Assembly (NCBI GenBank): GCA_032622095.1
Contig: CP136065.1
Coordinates: 114,121,195-114,185,194, forward strand
Origin: Siphonodentalium dalli
Taxonomy: Eukaryota > Mollusca > Scaphopoda > Gadilida > Siphonodentaliidae
Reading direction: 5' to 3'
DNA length: 64,000 nt
In this document: positions 31,446 to 43,860 of the stretch, in pieces
How positions within the stretch are numbered: position 1 is the first letter of the stretch
Layout of the letters: the number at the start of each line of letters is the position of its first letter
The notes under the pieces: model-generated
What the model was told of the DNA's origin: nothing
The model's database searches: none
The model's input: only the letters and a program-made list of their open reading frames with translations
Translations under genes and position numbers: made by a program

Positions 31446-34400
31446 GGGTGATTCTACGGTAACTGAGCAATTTGAGTATCCCGGTACATCAGAAATACAA
31501 ACTTCGTTCTGTGGTGTATGATAGGGCACACTATGTGTAGTTAGACATAAATATTCGAGAAATGTTGTTGGTAAAAGTTATTTGCTGATTATTTTCTCAT
31601 TTTGTCTGTTTTAGACCGTTAGTGTAAACCAGAAACGTCATTACACTAACGCACTTTATCATCACTTCAAGCAGGCACCACATGTATAGTTACGAAGATA
31701 TGGCCATTTATTATGGTTATTCGCGTTCCTTGGCAACTTCGCAATTTTCGGAGTGCCGGGGAGGTTCTAGTTCTGAAAATAAAAGCTTCATCGGAATTTT
31801 CGAGGCACAAACATGTGTATTTTTTCGCCCATTCTTCGGAACACTTCTTGAATATTCTCGGACGTAACCACTTTCATGGGAAATAATGATTCATATTATA
31901 TTAAACACCCACGAAGAATAAATCGATGGAATGGGAGATTCGTTGTGTTATATATTTCGGATAACTCAGCTGATAATCCTTAGCGTTAGTGTAATGACGA
32001 TTTTGTTAGTGTAATGACGCACCGTTAGTGTAATGACGTTATATCCTCCTGTTGGACAGTAGATGGCTGATGAAATGACCATGCGACACCAGTGGTGCAT
32101 GTACATATTATACGATACCTATTATAACCATTTATATGTGTTTTTGGGGTAAGTGTGGACATTATGATGAACATAGAGGTATGTTGCTGTCAGATATGTA
32201 ACAAGCCCGTAGCTAATCCGATACTTCTACTGATGGTTAGTGGTCGCTGTTGACCATCAGCAGAAGGCTTTGGTTTGGATTATCCCGTAGCCAGCTTTTG
32301 TGGTGGACGGTTACGAATCTGATGCCGAATGCGCGTAGTGTAGAGTAAGAGGTTGTGCGTGTGTCCCCATCCTGCGGATTGGGTCCGGTGCCCACCCCAT
32401 GCAGCGCCCCTGGGGAAATATGTGTATACTCAGTGCACCGAGAGCGATTCTGAGCCTCAATTTCGAATCTCTAATTGAGAAAAACAATCAGTTTAAGGTG
32501 CCAATATAGAAGCTAAATTCCTGGGCGGCCTCCATCGGGGAACTTTGTGACAAATCACTGCTTTGATATGATTCTAGAGCCCATCAGTGTCAATTTCGAT
32601 TTTCTATAGTTCATTGAAAATGCAATCAATTAAAGATGTCAATGAAGCCAAATTGCGTCAATGCGTGGTGCGCGAAATAAGGGGCCCGGTGTGGGCCTTC
32701 CCTGGAATTTTTGTTGTAAACGTCAATGTTCTGACAGCGATTCCGGACCCCATATATGAAGCGTCAACTTCGAGTTTCTAACTCAGGAAAAATATAGAAG
32801 TTTAAAGGAGACCAGGGTTTCACGTTCTAAACTTATGAGTGTTCGCGAGAGTTACTTCGTGCGGATTGCCTTCTCCCTTAAAGTGCTGAAAAATCCTTTG
32901 AGCTTCCACCCCTCCCCTCGCCAACAAAAATCTGGTGATGAAAGGGAACAACTGGATACATAATTGCGGAGACAACCTTCCCACCATTTATTCCCGTCCC
33001 TGCCCGTCAAACACAAGTTAATTGTTACATGTATGTATCTTCGAAAGTGGGGATAATTTTCCCGGGTATAGGTTGTCATAACATTTGCTGGCCTTCTCCA
33101 CACGTAAACAGTGATGGGCGAAATCAGATACAGCTCAGGATATTTTGGTCCAAGAAACCTTATGAAGATATAATCGAACTATTATGTGTGTTATATGAAA
33201 ATGACAACACTCTTCTCTTTTTTCGAATGTTAAATGACAACTTGGAACTAGATATATTAGCAACTAACCCGAATTGTTTCTGACCGCAGAAGGACCATGG
33301 CGCTGTTACATGGTGTAAATACCAGGTACCCATACTTAGGCCGTGGACTCAGCTGCCTATATGTATATCATGCACATTGTATGTAGTATATCATGGATTC
33401 ATAGGATGTCCATATGTACTTTAGGTTATATGGACACATCGGACAGTTATGCCACGTATCCACCTACATATATAGATATTTGACCAATGCCCTTTTAAGA
33501 TCGTGGGTGGTGGTCCCTTTGAATATTCCATGCACCAATGCCAACATGCTGCAGGCTGGCCATGGACCGGGGGTCATATATGTAGGTCATGGGACACAGG
33601 TCGATAAAGGTATTATATGACATTGTACCAAAGAATGAGCAGGTGTCTATACGTATGACATTTATGGACCCAGACCGTATACATGATATATCTACGTCAT
33701 GGACAGAGAAAAGTATGTTGACGATGCCTTTGTGGAAAGAAAAATAATTGTTTTCATCGACAAAATGCTACATGGTGCAGTCTAGTTTGTTAAAATTGCC
33801 ATAATAGCAGTCATATGTCATATTTTCGATTTCGGGTATGTCCCTAGCAACCGTTATCACCCTGGTAGGTAAGAAATATGGTAATTTTCCTGTCAGATCC
33901 ACACTGACAACAACTATTATAATTGTTTTCATCATTAAAATGATACATGGCGTATTTTAGTTTGTTAAAACTGCCATAGTGTTAGTCATATGTGCTTGTA
34001 TTCGATGTTGGGCAGTTGCCTAGCAACAGTTGCTAAGGAAGGACCTGCCGCCATTGCCTCCATATCTGAAAATGATAAGTAGTGCACGGGGAACATATAT
34101 GCCAAGTTTCATGATTGTATCACATTTTGCACAATTGTTACACCATGAGCCTGGACTATAATAAAAACCTCGTTATTACACCAACGCAGCGTCATTACAT
34201 TAACACAAACAACGTTAGTGTAATATGACGCGTTAGTGTAATGACGATTTCGCGTTCATCGTGTGATAACATTTTTGAATATCGACAACCAAACCATTCA
34301 ACTAGTTTATGAACACGCTTACCGCAGACGCTTTTATCAAAACTGTTTAATGTTCAGTCAATGCATATAGTATTTTAGTGTTCCGCGTTAGTGTAATGAC

Positions 34401-34992
34401 GGTGAATAAATATACGGTACAAAATCCGGCGATTCAAATGTTAATTTCCCTGAGAATTTTACGAATACTCAGGAAACATATTTTGTTATTGTTAACATGG
34501 AAGTTTCCATTCACGTTGCGACAGATGTGATATACAACTGACACCAAAGGGAAACGTGGCAACCCATTTTAGGCTCGCGTTAGTGTTATGATTCTAGATC
34601 ATGGGACAACGTTTTTGGTACAAATAAATAGCTTTTTGTTGGATGCTTCTTTGGTATCTCTGTATAATTTTGGTGGCATTAGATTCCTTGCAAAATTCCA
34701 CACCAGAAGGTGGATTTCGGTTTTGAATACACATTCACCAGTGCATAAGAACAATCGGAGAAATTGGGCGTGTCTGCTCTGGGACATGCATTTTCATGGT
34801 ATCTTTCCGGTTATCGTCATGCCTAAGACCCATACCGGAGTATGGTAGTCACTTAATTTTGGTATCTAATTAATGCCTGGATTCTCAGTTTTAAAATGAT
34901 GGCCATTGTACTTGCTCGTGATGAGCAGTGCTTGTCTTGTGGTGAATTGTGCCCATTGGACAGTGTTTTGCTCAGTTACCGTAGAATCACCC
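31446..34992. mobile_element. 3.55-kb TIR element with CGTTAGTGTAATGACG repeats
   Basis: The end GGGTGATTCTACGGTAACTG continuing AGCAA (31446-31470) is exactly inverted at 34968-34992. Subterminal clusters of the 16-bp word CGTTAGTGTAATGACG occur in both orientations near both ends: about 31617-31651 and 31983-32040 on the left, 34172-34250, 34385-34401 and 34578 on the right. At least nine exact or near copies are visible. Subterminal repeats of one word suggest transposase binding sites. Interior frames (for example 32587-32781, 33029-33283) match no transposase I know. No clean target duplication was found. Confidence 0.7.
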
Positions 34993-35211
34993 GTATAATA
35001 CAAGTAAAATCATCATGAGTGGAGTTAAAAAATCGGTTCTAGCTGTCATCCTCAGTACTTAGCCTGTTTTGAGTATCTCCTTCTGAAAGTCTTCCAGGGA
35101 GATGCAAGCCACTGCCTCTTCAGATAGGGCGTTCCACATCCGTATGGCCGACGGAAAGAAGGAGTATTTATATGCATCTACTCGCACATGATGCTGAGTG
35201 TATGGCAAGCC

Positions 35212-36281
35212 GTTTTCACATTTTCGATTGATTTGAACTTAAGTCCAATTATTTGGACTTAAGTCCAAATAATTGGACTTAAGTCCAAATAGCGAATTGT
35301 ACTTAAGTCCACGGGAAATACCACATAATTGTGAATTCGGCAAGGAATTGTACTCGAGTCCAAATGAATTACACTTAAGTCCAAATACCGATATTTTCAT
35401 CTATTTGGACTTAAGTCCAATTCCTCGCCGAATTAACAATTATGTGGTATTTGGACTTAAGTACAATTCATTTGGACTTAAGTCCAATTCATCTGTATAA
35501 GAAACACCCCCATCAGATATTAAGCAGGTCTGGTTTTGCTCATAGGGCGGAGTTGTGGGAAAATGGCCGTTTACATGTGGGTCTAATTCTTGTTGATCTT
35601 GTTAATTGTTACCTTTCTCAACATATATAATGAATCAGCTCGATGTGGACCAGATCCTATCAACAATAGCCCGTGTTGTAAGAAGTTGAAAACCGAGCAA
35701 ATTATACAAATAAGACACTTAGTAAATGCAATAAACGAAACTGCGTGTAGCCTACACTACATGCTGTCAAATAACAATTGAATCAAGTCGTGAATTAATT
35801 TTACTTCATTCATGCATGCAGTTAGCATTTATTAAGATGCCAATTCGGATTCGAAACATTTTCAATCTCGGCATGCCGAAAACAAGCCACGTGGCAAAGG
35901 GGACGTACGGAGTTAGTCTTGGAGTCAGGAATGCCCTGGTTAGTACGGAGTTTGACTGTCAATCAAAACTTGCAGGAATATACCATTACAAAGAAGGGGA
36001 CTATCGTTTCAAACCAGATGAATTGGACTTAAGACCAAATGAATTGGACTTAAGTCCAAATCAATTCACTAATTGGACTTAAGTCCAAATAATTGGACTT
36101 AAGTCCAATTCATTTGGACTTAAGTCCAAATCAATTCGCTAATTGGACTTAAGTCCAATTCATTTGGACTTAAGTCAAATTCATTTGGACTTAAGTCCAA
36201 TTATTTGGACTTAAGTCCAATTATTTGGACTTAAGTCCAAATAATTGGACTTAAGTTCAAATCAATCAAAAATGTGAAAAC
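35212..36281. mobile_element. 1.07-kb palindromic element made of TTGGACTTAAGTCCAA units
   Basis: The ends GTTTTCACATTTTCGATTGA and TCAATCAAAAATGTGAAAAC are inverted, followed inward by TTTGAACTTAAGTCCAA. Both sides then consist of many self-complementary TTGGACTTAAGTCCAA words separated by AT, ATT or ATTC spacers, more than fifteen in all, around a roughly 500-bp unique centre (35500-36010). It splits LINE A between its HMAG and LPYTQHH codons. The flanks share CC/GG-rich bases, but no clean target duplication can be fixed. Frames in the centre (35590-35781, 35816-36082) match nothing I know. Confidence 0.8.
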
Positions 36282-36597
36282 GGCCGGCCATATGAGTGTA
36301 GCGCTGGTTATTGCCTCGTGATCTGGCGTTGGTTTTGCTCTTCACGAGTGGAGTAGCTTGATTTGTGACGACCAGTCCTTTGATACACTTGAAGAACATA
36401 GACAAGGTGGCATCTTTTCGTCTTTCTTCAAGTGATTTCCATCCAAGGTTTTTCACCATCGTTCTTGGGCTGCTCCTCCATTGGTAGTTGTTCTGGACCA
36501 TTCTGGCTGCTCTCAGTTGAACTTTCTCCAGTTTCTCGATGTTTTCCGCTGTGTGTGGGTTCCATACAGTCGATGCGTACCGGTACTCTACTATTGG

Positions 36598-36898
36598 TGT
36601 AAACAATATTTATTTCAACAAATCAAACATATGACATAAACATAATATACATATAGAAATATATAGATTTATGAAGAGGATTGGACAACAAGCAAAATGC
36701 TTTTTTAAAAGTCCTCTCCTCGTGGAATAAATGTTACCTCAAGTGACAAAAATATCACTTGGGGTAAAGCAGACGGGATATATAGATTTGATTGATTGGA
36801 ATATTATTTAGGATTGAGATACGGTATTACATTGTAATACGGAAGTTACGGGTGAGAAAGGGAATGAAAGAGAATGAGAGAGAGAGGGGAGAGTGTGG

Positions 36899-36985
<87 letters not shown>

Positions 36986-38492
36986 TTGACACAACATACA
37001 TTCGATACAAAATAACACAAAAAACATCCGTTCAGTGGGGAAATCACTTGCACGAATGCGTCACGACCACGGAGGAGAAAAAGCGGTTCATGCAGGTGGA
37101 ATGGAAATCTAGCCGCGTCACCTTAAGTGATTATGAGAAACGGCCACTATCCGAAATAAACTTCTGAACCGCCAAGAATATTTCGGAATTTAATTTGTTT
37201 GGAAGTTCGAGAGATCCGTACAATAGAACATCGGTTGTTATCATACTTACTGGTAAGTTACTTAGAAGTTCTGATCTAATTCTGGCGTAGAGGGGGCATT
37301 GAAAGAAGAAATGGTGAGCTGATTCAGTTTCAAAACTACCGCATTGACACAGTGGTGATTCTTTCAAGTGATTAATAACAAGGTCACGGTTCAGGTTGCT
37401 GCAACCTAATCTGATACGAGTATGATATATTTGGGCTTTCCTGGAATAACACTGAAGATAAAAATTTGCAATTTTCGCACGGTCAATGTTTAGTTTACGC
37501 TCAAATTATTCGAGTGTGTTTGACGATTTTATTGAATTCGATAAACTATTCCATGCTCGTGTAGCCGAGGGCAGAAAAGTATTCATGTAAATGTCTCTGT
37601 TGCTGCCAGGCGGGTGGATACTAACATGCCTAAAATTGTAACCAGATGAAGTGGAATCGGGAGGAATCATATTTGATAGATAAGACGGAGCTTGGTTACT
37701 AGTCATTTTGAAAAATTGTATCATTTTCTGTTTTGTTCTACGTGAGGCAATTGTTTCCCAGCCGGTTTCTAATAGTAAGTTGCGATCGCTGGTACTTCTC
37801 GTGGCCCCAGTGACAATTCGTGCCATTTCATACTGAATATCTTCGATATAACCGCTCATATATTTTGGTATGTTATCCCATACTGGTGATGCATATTCAA
37901 GAGTGGGTCTAACAAAAGCAAGATATATATTTTCAAGGGTCTTTCTGCTCAGTCTGACTTTGTGCTTCCTAATCATATTTACCTTTTTCCATGCCCTATT
38001 GGTTATGTTACTTATGTGAGATTCCCATGAACCGATGTTGTCAAAAGTGAGGCCAAGATGTTTTTGATTTTCTACTTCAGTTACGTGAGAATCAGCCATG
38101 ATTAGGGGTGGGTGAACTATATTTGTAGATTTCTTTGATATCATTAAAGCTTCAGTTTTGAGGGGATTCAATTTTACAAGCCATTTTTTTGACCAATCGA
38201 CAATAGTGGCAATGTCTCTATTAATTATTTCAGCTGCTAAAACAGGGTTCTCGACACATAAATATATTGATGTATCATCAGCAAATAGACGTATGTTGCA
38301 CGTGATGTTTTCGGTTATGTCGTTATGTAAATCAGGAATAACAGTGGGCCTAATATCTAACCTTGAGGCACACCTGCGGAAACATTTTGCCACTCAGAAC
38401 TAGCATTATCAACTATAACTCTCTGTTGACGACCTTCAAGATAAGATGAAATTAGTTCATATAATTTACCCTTTATTCCAAGTTTCTTAAGC
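36598..38492 (-). pseudogene. 5'-truncated LINE (B) inserted in LINE A
   Basis: It is bounded by the exact 14-bp duplication TACTCTACTATTGG (36584-36597 and 38493-38506). Reading on the minus strand it enters in the RT domain (LKKLGIKGKLYELISSYLEG). A stop and frameshift follow around [11 protein letters not shown], then IRLFADDTSIYLCVENPVLA with an intact FADD box, ENQKHLGLTFDN, EYASPVWDNIPKYM, and NTFLPSATRAWNSL. A C-terminal CQCGSFETESAHHFFFQCPL zinc-type motif (37367-37131) ends the protein. The 3' UTR carries two hairpins (36670-36775). Truncation at the duplication fits target-primed reverse transcription. There is no poly-A tail. Confidence 0.9.
36907..36983. repeat. (GA)n microsatellite
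   Basis: About 38 GA units in the 3' region of LINE B. The RERERE and SLSLSL frames across it are artefacts. Confidence 0.98.
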
Positions 38493-38835
38493 TACTCTAC
38501 TATTGGACACACCATGGCATTGTAACACTGCTCCTTGATGTTGGGGCTGCAGTTGGTTAGGTTTCTTCCAATGAAGGCTGTTGTAGAATTTGCCTTTTTA
38601 CAGATCTTAGAAACATGGTCATTCCAACTAACATCCTCCTTGATGTTGACACCGAGATACCTTGCAGAGTTCACACATCGTAGTGGTTTCCCATGAATGG
38701 TGTACTGGGTTTCCAAGACATTTTGTTTCCTTTTGTTTGTTATACGTATGATCTCGCATTTGTCCGCATTGAATTCCATCTGCCACTTCTTTTCACAAAG
38801 TTGAAGGTTGTCAAGGTCTTCCTGGAGCAGTTTAA

Positions 38836-39303
38836 AGGTACTCAACCCGTAAAGAGGGTCCCCATCTCAACAGATTCCAACAACAACAATCCGATCAGAG
38901 GGTCCTATATTACTATTTCTTTGGCTTTGGGGGTAAAAAATATTTGATTCGAGTCGAGGAACCCATCAAACAAAGCTCAGAGTTATTAGATATTGATTTA
39001 TCAAATTTGTTATGTTCTCGAGATGAGTACTAATAACTGCCGTAATCTGCTCTGGATGTGTACTCCAAATCTATTCAAACAGACAAGGATGAATAACTCT
39101 AAAATCAAGTGGTAATTTTAACGCAATTTTGACTGAGTTCTGGGCCAGATAGTATTCCCGATAATGAAAAATAATAGATTTCTAAAATCGATATCTAACA
39201 AATCTGAGCTTTGATGGGTGACTTCCTCGACTCGAATCAAATATTTTTGACCCCCGAAGCCATGAAATAGTAATTGAGAGGAGTTTTATCGGGTTGAGTA
39301 CCT
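38836..39303. mobile_element. TTAA MITE (AGGTACTCAA family) inside LINE A
   Basis: The ends AGGTACTCAACCCG and CGGGTTGAGTACCT are flanked by TTAA (38832-38835 and 39304-39307). Removing the element plus one TTAA restores the LINE reading frame across KKDAIK and LLQEDL. Compared with 6401-6879 it is in the opposite orientation and has its own substitutions. Confidence 0.9.
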
Positions 39304-39475
39304 TTAATAGCGTCTTTTTTTATTTTTACTGTCCTGTACAGTAAGCATTCATCTGCAAACAAGCGGGGTGTAGCTGTCACACATTTGGGAAGGTCGTTGA
39401 TGTAGATAAGGAACAGTAATGGTCCCATAACTGTTCCTTGTGGTACTCCTGATGTTACAGATTTTAACCACATAT

Positions 39476-39895
39476 ATAGCCTACGAACATAAACGAACAC
39501 AGGTCCAAAAAGCGGAATAGAAGGGTGAAATTTGGTTTGTGGGTGCGTGTGGGTCCACTCTATGTGTATGTGGTGTTATTTCCAACTTTGATCACTTATT
39601 TTTTGAGTTATTAGCATTATTTGAATTCAAAGCTACTAAACAACGAACACAAACGAACATAATATTAGCCGTATTGTAAAGGTGTTAATTAACTACGGCT
39701 TACTCTTTGCACATCTGTGAGTTGTTTTTACTGCAATTATGTGATTGTCAGTTTTGTCACTGATGGCATTAATAAAACACGGGAAACATCAGAGGTCGGC
39801 GTTTTAATGCATATCTAACAAAACATTTGAGTTGCTATTTTTATCGACCTTATATATCGTCGTGTGAGAATCAGATGGTTCTATCCAACATTAGC
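39476..39895. other. Non-coding stretch with CGAACA words
   Basis: ACGAACATAAACGAACACAG and AACGAACACAAACGAACATA at about 39482 and 39645 recall the ACCGAACA-type ends of the 709-3774 element. No complete end could be defined. Confidence 0.4.
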
Positions 39896-42072
39896 GAGTT
39901 TGCGATACCCGTTCGACGGGTACGGGTACCGGTAGATTCTGGTAGATTGGTGAAATTCGTCACGGTCATTTGCGTACTTTGAATGCAGCACATAAAGCGA
40001 TAGGGATTTTGAGCGGGTAGATGTATCCCGTTGACTGGTAGTCTTTCACTAAAGTTTTCTCACTCAAAAGTACATTAGTTCTATGAAATAACAGTCAGCT
40101 ATGTATTAATATATTTATTGCACGATTACGTCGCCAAATCTCATTGATACATTTGTCATTTAAGCCATGTTTTATGTTCAAAGTGTCGAGGCGGCTTCTA
40201 TCACTAATATAACTATGGAACGCCGATTTGTTTACTGACAACGGTCTTCACTCAAGTAATGACATGCTATGATTAAGAGAGTTATTTGATGGTACTATAC
40301 GCAGTCTCGGCACAGGGACGTTATTATAGAGGATCTCCGCGTTGAGAAGGGGTGTCCACCTTCACATTCCCTACCAATTGAACCACACCAAACAGAGGTT
40401 TGTGCGGAATTCCAATTATGCACCCCGTTGGGCTCTAATTCCCCCCCAACTGATCCTTCACTGTCCTGAATATTATTCTAGTCTGTTCTAAATGGATTAG
40501 TAGTCTTGTTAAAGAAGTCATGTAATGAAGGGTCCACCTCGCCGACCAGAACGAGAACAATTTTGTAGATATGAACCTGGAAATTGCAAAATCATAACAT
40601 CTGGTGGTCTAACACCAGGCAAATTCACGCCCTATATTGTTTTTCACAAATTCATTATCAGTTTTGACGAGCCACTGAATGTGGATAGACCAGGACCGTC
40701 GGACATACCGGGTCGACCATGGTTCGGTCTGGTGGGAGAACGTTTTGAAATCTGAACATGAAAATTTATCAATTATAGACTTTCCTCAAGCTTTACATTT
40801 GTTGGATATTTCCAACATAACTGTTGGCCATATAGCCCGAATTCTTTCTACCAAAAGTAGGTATATTTGCAAATGTTGGTCAAAAACTATACAAATAATC
40901 CCCACTAATACTTTTTTGGAAAATCATACGGAATGACAGAATAATGTCAACGTATGTTTGGTGTGTTAGGTATATATAATTTCCAACTGTTAAACAATTT
41001 GACAGAAGTTGGTGTGAAACACCCCAATCCTCTCGCCACGTCCCCTATCGACCCTTTGTGCGTGGGCATAAATACACCGTGAATGTGTTACACGATTGAA
41101 TACAACCGTTCAGTTATTATATCTTATGTGGTGACTGATTTCTCATTTTAATATAGATATTTGACATTTGAACGGACATGGCGCATTTGAACCTCAAGAC
41201 TGTTGTATATGTGTAGTGGCCGATAGTGACACAAAATACTGATATACATGCACCTCATACTCGGCACAATCTTACCGTCGTCAGCGCGACTTTTATCTGT
41301 TTTCTTTGTTTGGCATACAAGTGAAGCAAACCTGAACGCTCTTTATTCAAACCATATAATGAATATTGTACCATTAAACACCCTTTATATTTAACAAAGT
41401 TTAATTTTTCTACCTATACATCCGGATTTAGACCCAGACAAATATCCGAGTTCTTGGGATAAATATTCCCTTGCCAGACCCTTCGAAAGATTCCAACCAA
41501 GTATCAATTATATGACTATATATTCCCCAACTAATATAAGTAAGGGGCTATTTCGGTCTTATATCTGACTAAAAGTACATGCATGTAGGACATTCTTGGA
41601 CCCTGTGTCTAAAACAACATATTTTACACCGAATAATGGTTGGATTATTAAATTAGCGTAATTGTATATTTGTGCTATCATAACATATTTTCTCAGCCTG
41701 AAAATTCCATCTGTTCTAGACGAAACTAGAACGGTCTGGGAAATTACTAATGAAAGCCAATTATTGAAAATGTTACCAAAATGAGTCAAAAAAAGACGCC
41801 AATCCATTCCATTTTGGCCTCGTCCCAGGTGAATGCAATTCATTATCCTCGCAGAGGTCCATCATATAACCATAACATCAAGTATAACGTCGAATGCGGA
41901 TAACAATTTCTCTATCATATATATTTTGCTGCAATTGGCTCACCATACATTACCCGTCGATATGCTTAATTATACCCGTAAAACAGTTTGCGATTTCAAA
42001 ACGTGTACCGGTACGGGTAGCTACCAGTACCCGTACCGGTACCCGTACCCGTTTGAAATCGCAAACTCGCTA
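39896..42072. mobile_element. 2.2-kb element with GCGAGTTTGCGAT ends
   Basis: GCGAGTTTGCGAT at 39896 is inverted as ATCGCAAACTCGC ending at 42072, with TA on both outer sides. The left end is followed by ACGGGTACGGGTACCGGTA. The right end is a hairpin (41986-42072) whose arms read GTTTGCGATTTCAAA with GTACCGGTACGGGTA, and the complement. The interior (about 40100-41950) has no recognised protein; the 76-codon frame at 40525-40755 is unassigned. Confidence 0.5.
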
Positions 42073-42549
42073 TTAATCATTTTGTTGGGAAATCGATGTT
42101 GAAATTTCGAGACGGGAATTACCAAGTAAATCGTTTTCAGTGTGTGTCGTCATGTTTCAAAATGTTAAAGCTAACTAAAATATTATTATATCCGAAGTCT
42201 CAGTTCTAGAAACTCGCCAGTTTTATAATAAAAGACACTACGAAAAATGTGTTTAGAGATAGAACCCTTTTGCTTAATAAACCATCGTCTCGCTTCCGGA
42301 TCAGAGTGCACATGGAGATAGAACTCTCTAGTCTGAATTTTTCCTCCATTTTATGTAGGCCTATATATGTGGTTAAATTCGACAGCATGCAGTTAATCAA
42401 GAAATATGTTGTATTTTCTCTCGCGGTTTGTGAGGGGATTGTGTTAGAGTATATGAGCGAGTGGTCACTATTCTTTGCCATTTTGGGAAACGAATGGTTG
42501 TCTCTTTCAATTTAATGGGTAAGAATGCATATATATATATGTGCCTGAA
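42073..42549. other. Non-coding stretch before the giant palindrome
   Basis: The overlapping frames at 42206-42515 on both strands show no domain. An AT run precedes the element end. Confidence 0.45.
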
Positions 42550-42779
42550 AATGGCGTGACGCGCAGAATAACTTCTCACATTTTCCAGGTTCACAAGCAT
42601 TCACGCACCATGGAAATGAACGAAACAATAATTTTCAATCAATCTAGTCCAGGAGATATTGGTCGACCTCTGCACCCCCCCCCCCCCCCCCCAGGACTCA
42701 ACTTCACCCCACTAATTTTCTTCCTTAAGGTCTCCTCTAAATTTTTTCACTTGTTAACAAGAAAAAAAAAATGGCCGCA

Positions 42780-43860
42780 GAGACTCCAGACAAGATGGCG
42801 TCCATCGTGGCGGCCATTTGTTTTAAATGCACCATGTCTCTTTGATCGCCGTTATAGTAAAGATGATATCACATGCGGTCTTGTTTTCCGCTCGATTTGT
42901 TATGCTAATATACAGTCCTTACAAATTAGCCAAAAATCCGACACCAGAATCCAATATGGCGGCCAAGATGGCCGCCGAAATGTGAAAATATGCTATTTTT
43001 CTGACATGTTACCACCTTTCGTTTGTCTCTGTTGGAAAATGTTGGCATCTTTACGTCATGTTATACATTTATCATATAGAGGAGTCATTTTCGACCACAT
43101 GGGGACCATAATATACATTCATTGCGGGATATTTTTGTCCGATATCACATTTTGCCAAATGCCGGTATAATAGGTCAAAGCCGAATCTACGTTAATAACG
43201 CGATGTAATGTTTCAAATCAATGAATGTTATTGCTATTATAACAACACCCATGCAATTATATGTGCAGGAGATACTCCAGCTATGATTCCTCTTATACCT
43301 GAGTTGAGGAATATTTACCCAAATCCAAGATGGCGGCCAAAATGGCCACCAGAAATAAAAAATCGCCGAAAATCGCCGATTTTAACATCAGTGAGCATTA
43401 TTGTCATGAAAACTCCACATCTGCTTACGATTGTGAGTTGGGAACACTTAGGCGAAGAACTTTCCTTGTACCATATCCAAAAAAAAGTACCCCAAATCCA
43501 AAATGGCGCCCACAATGGCGGACATATTTTTGAAAAATCACCGAAATTCCCTCATATTCACATCATTGGGCATTATTGTCGAGACAACTCCACCCATGCT
43601 TACAGTTGAGTTGGAAATACTGAGGTGAAGTAATTACCTTACATCTCATGCAAGAAATTGTTTTCCAAATCGTAGATGGCGGCCAAAATGGCGACCGAAA
43701 TTTGAAAACAAGTCTACATTCCTTTACTTTCTTACGATGGGCGTTATTGTTTCGCGATTTCTATCCACCATTACATGTTGATACGGAAAAGTGACATGAA
43801 GTATTCATTAGGGTTTGGCAATGGATACTCACAGCCAAGATCGCTGCTAAATTGGCGGCT
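42780..43860. repeat. ~172-bp units with AAGATGGCGGCCAAAATGG, left arm
   Basis: The GATGGCGGCC-type core recurs at about 42790, 42951, 43325, 43498, 43672 and 43835. Spacings are 161-187 bp or twice that. Between cores the units share GCATTATTGTC, AACTCCAC, TGCTTAC and GAGTTGGAA words, which produces similar short peptides in several frames. The mirrored array is at 46510-47590. AAGATGGCGGC is identical to the well-known YY1 binding consensus; binding here is not shown. Confidence 0.75.

Larger units (their letters stand above)
35059..39475 (-). pseudogene. CR1/Jockey-type LINE (A), RT to C-terminus, broken by three insertions
   Basis: On the minus strand the RT ORF is found in four pieces. 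39475-39308: [20 protein letters not shown], then [20 protein letters not shown]. 38831-38493: LLQEDLDNLQLCEKKWQMEF, then ARYLGVNIKEDVSWNDHVSK, then CPIVE. 36597-36282: the same PIVE, then STVWNPHTAENIEKLEKVQL, then LGWKSLEERRKDATLSMFFK. 35211-35059: YTQHHVRVDAYKYSFFPSAI and RMWNALSEEAV, with its stop at 35061. Removing a TTAA MITE, a second LINE and a palindromic element puts the pieces in one reading order. The catalytic FADD box reads FADE, so it was or became inactive. Sequence before the SVTSGVPQG block is absent (5' truncation). Confidence 0.88.

Noticed and set aside
35228-36258. CRISPR-like array of regularly spaced palindromic repeats
   Set aside because: The 16-mers are separated by only a few AT bases, there are no unique spacers of constant length, and the array lies inside a eukaryotic LINE within a TIR-bounded element.
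36792-37167. Arg-Glu and Ser-Leu repeat frames on both strands
   Set aside because: They are translations of the (GA)n microsatellite.
42541-43170. 209-codon open frame as a gene
   Set aside because: It covers the end, poly-C tract and first unit repeats of the giant palindrome. Its proline run is the homopolymer, and the mirrored arm gives only a partial match broken by stops.
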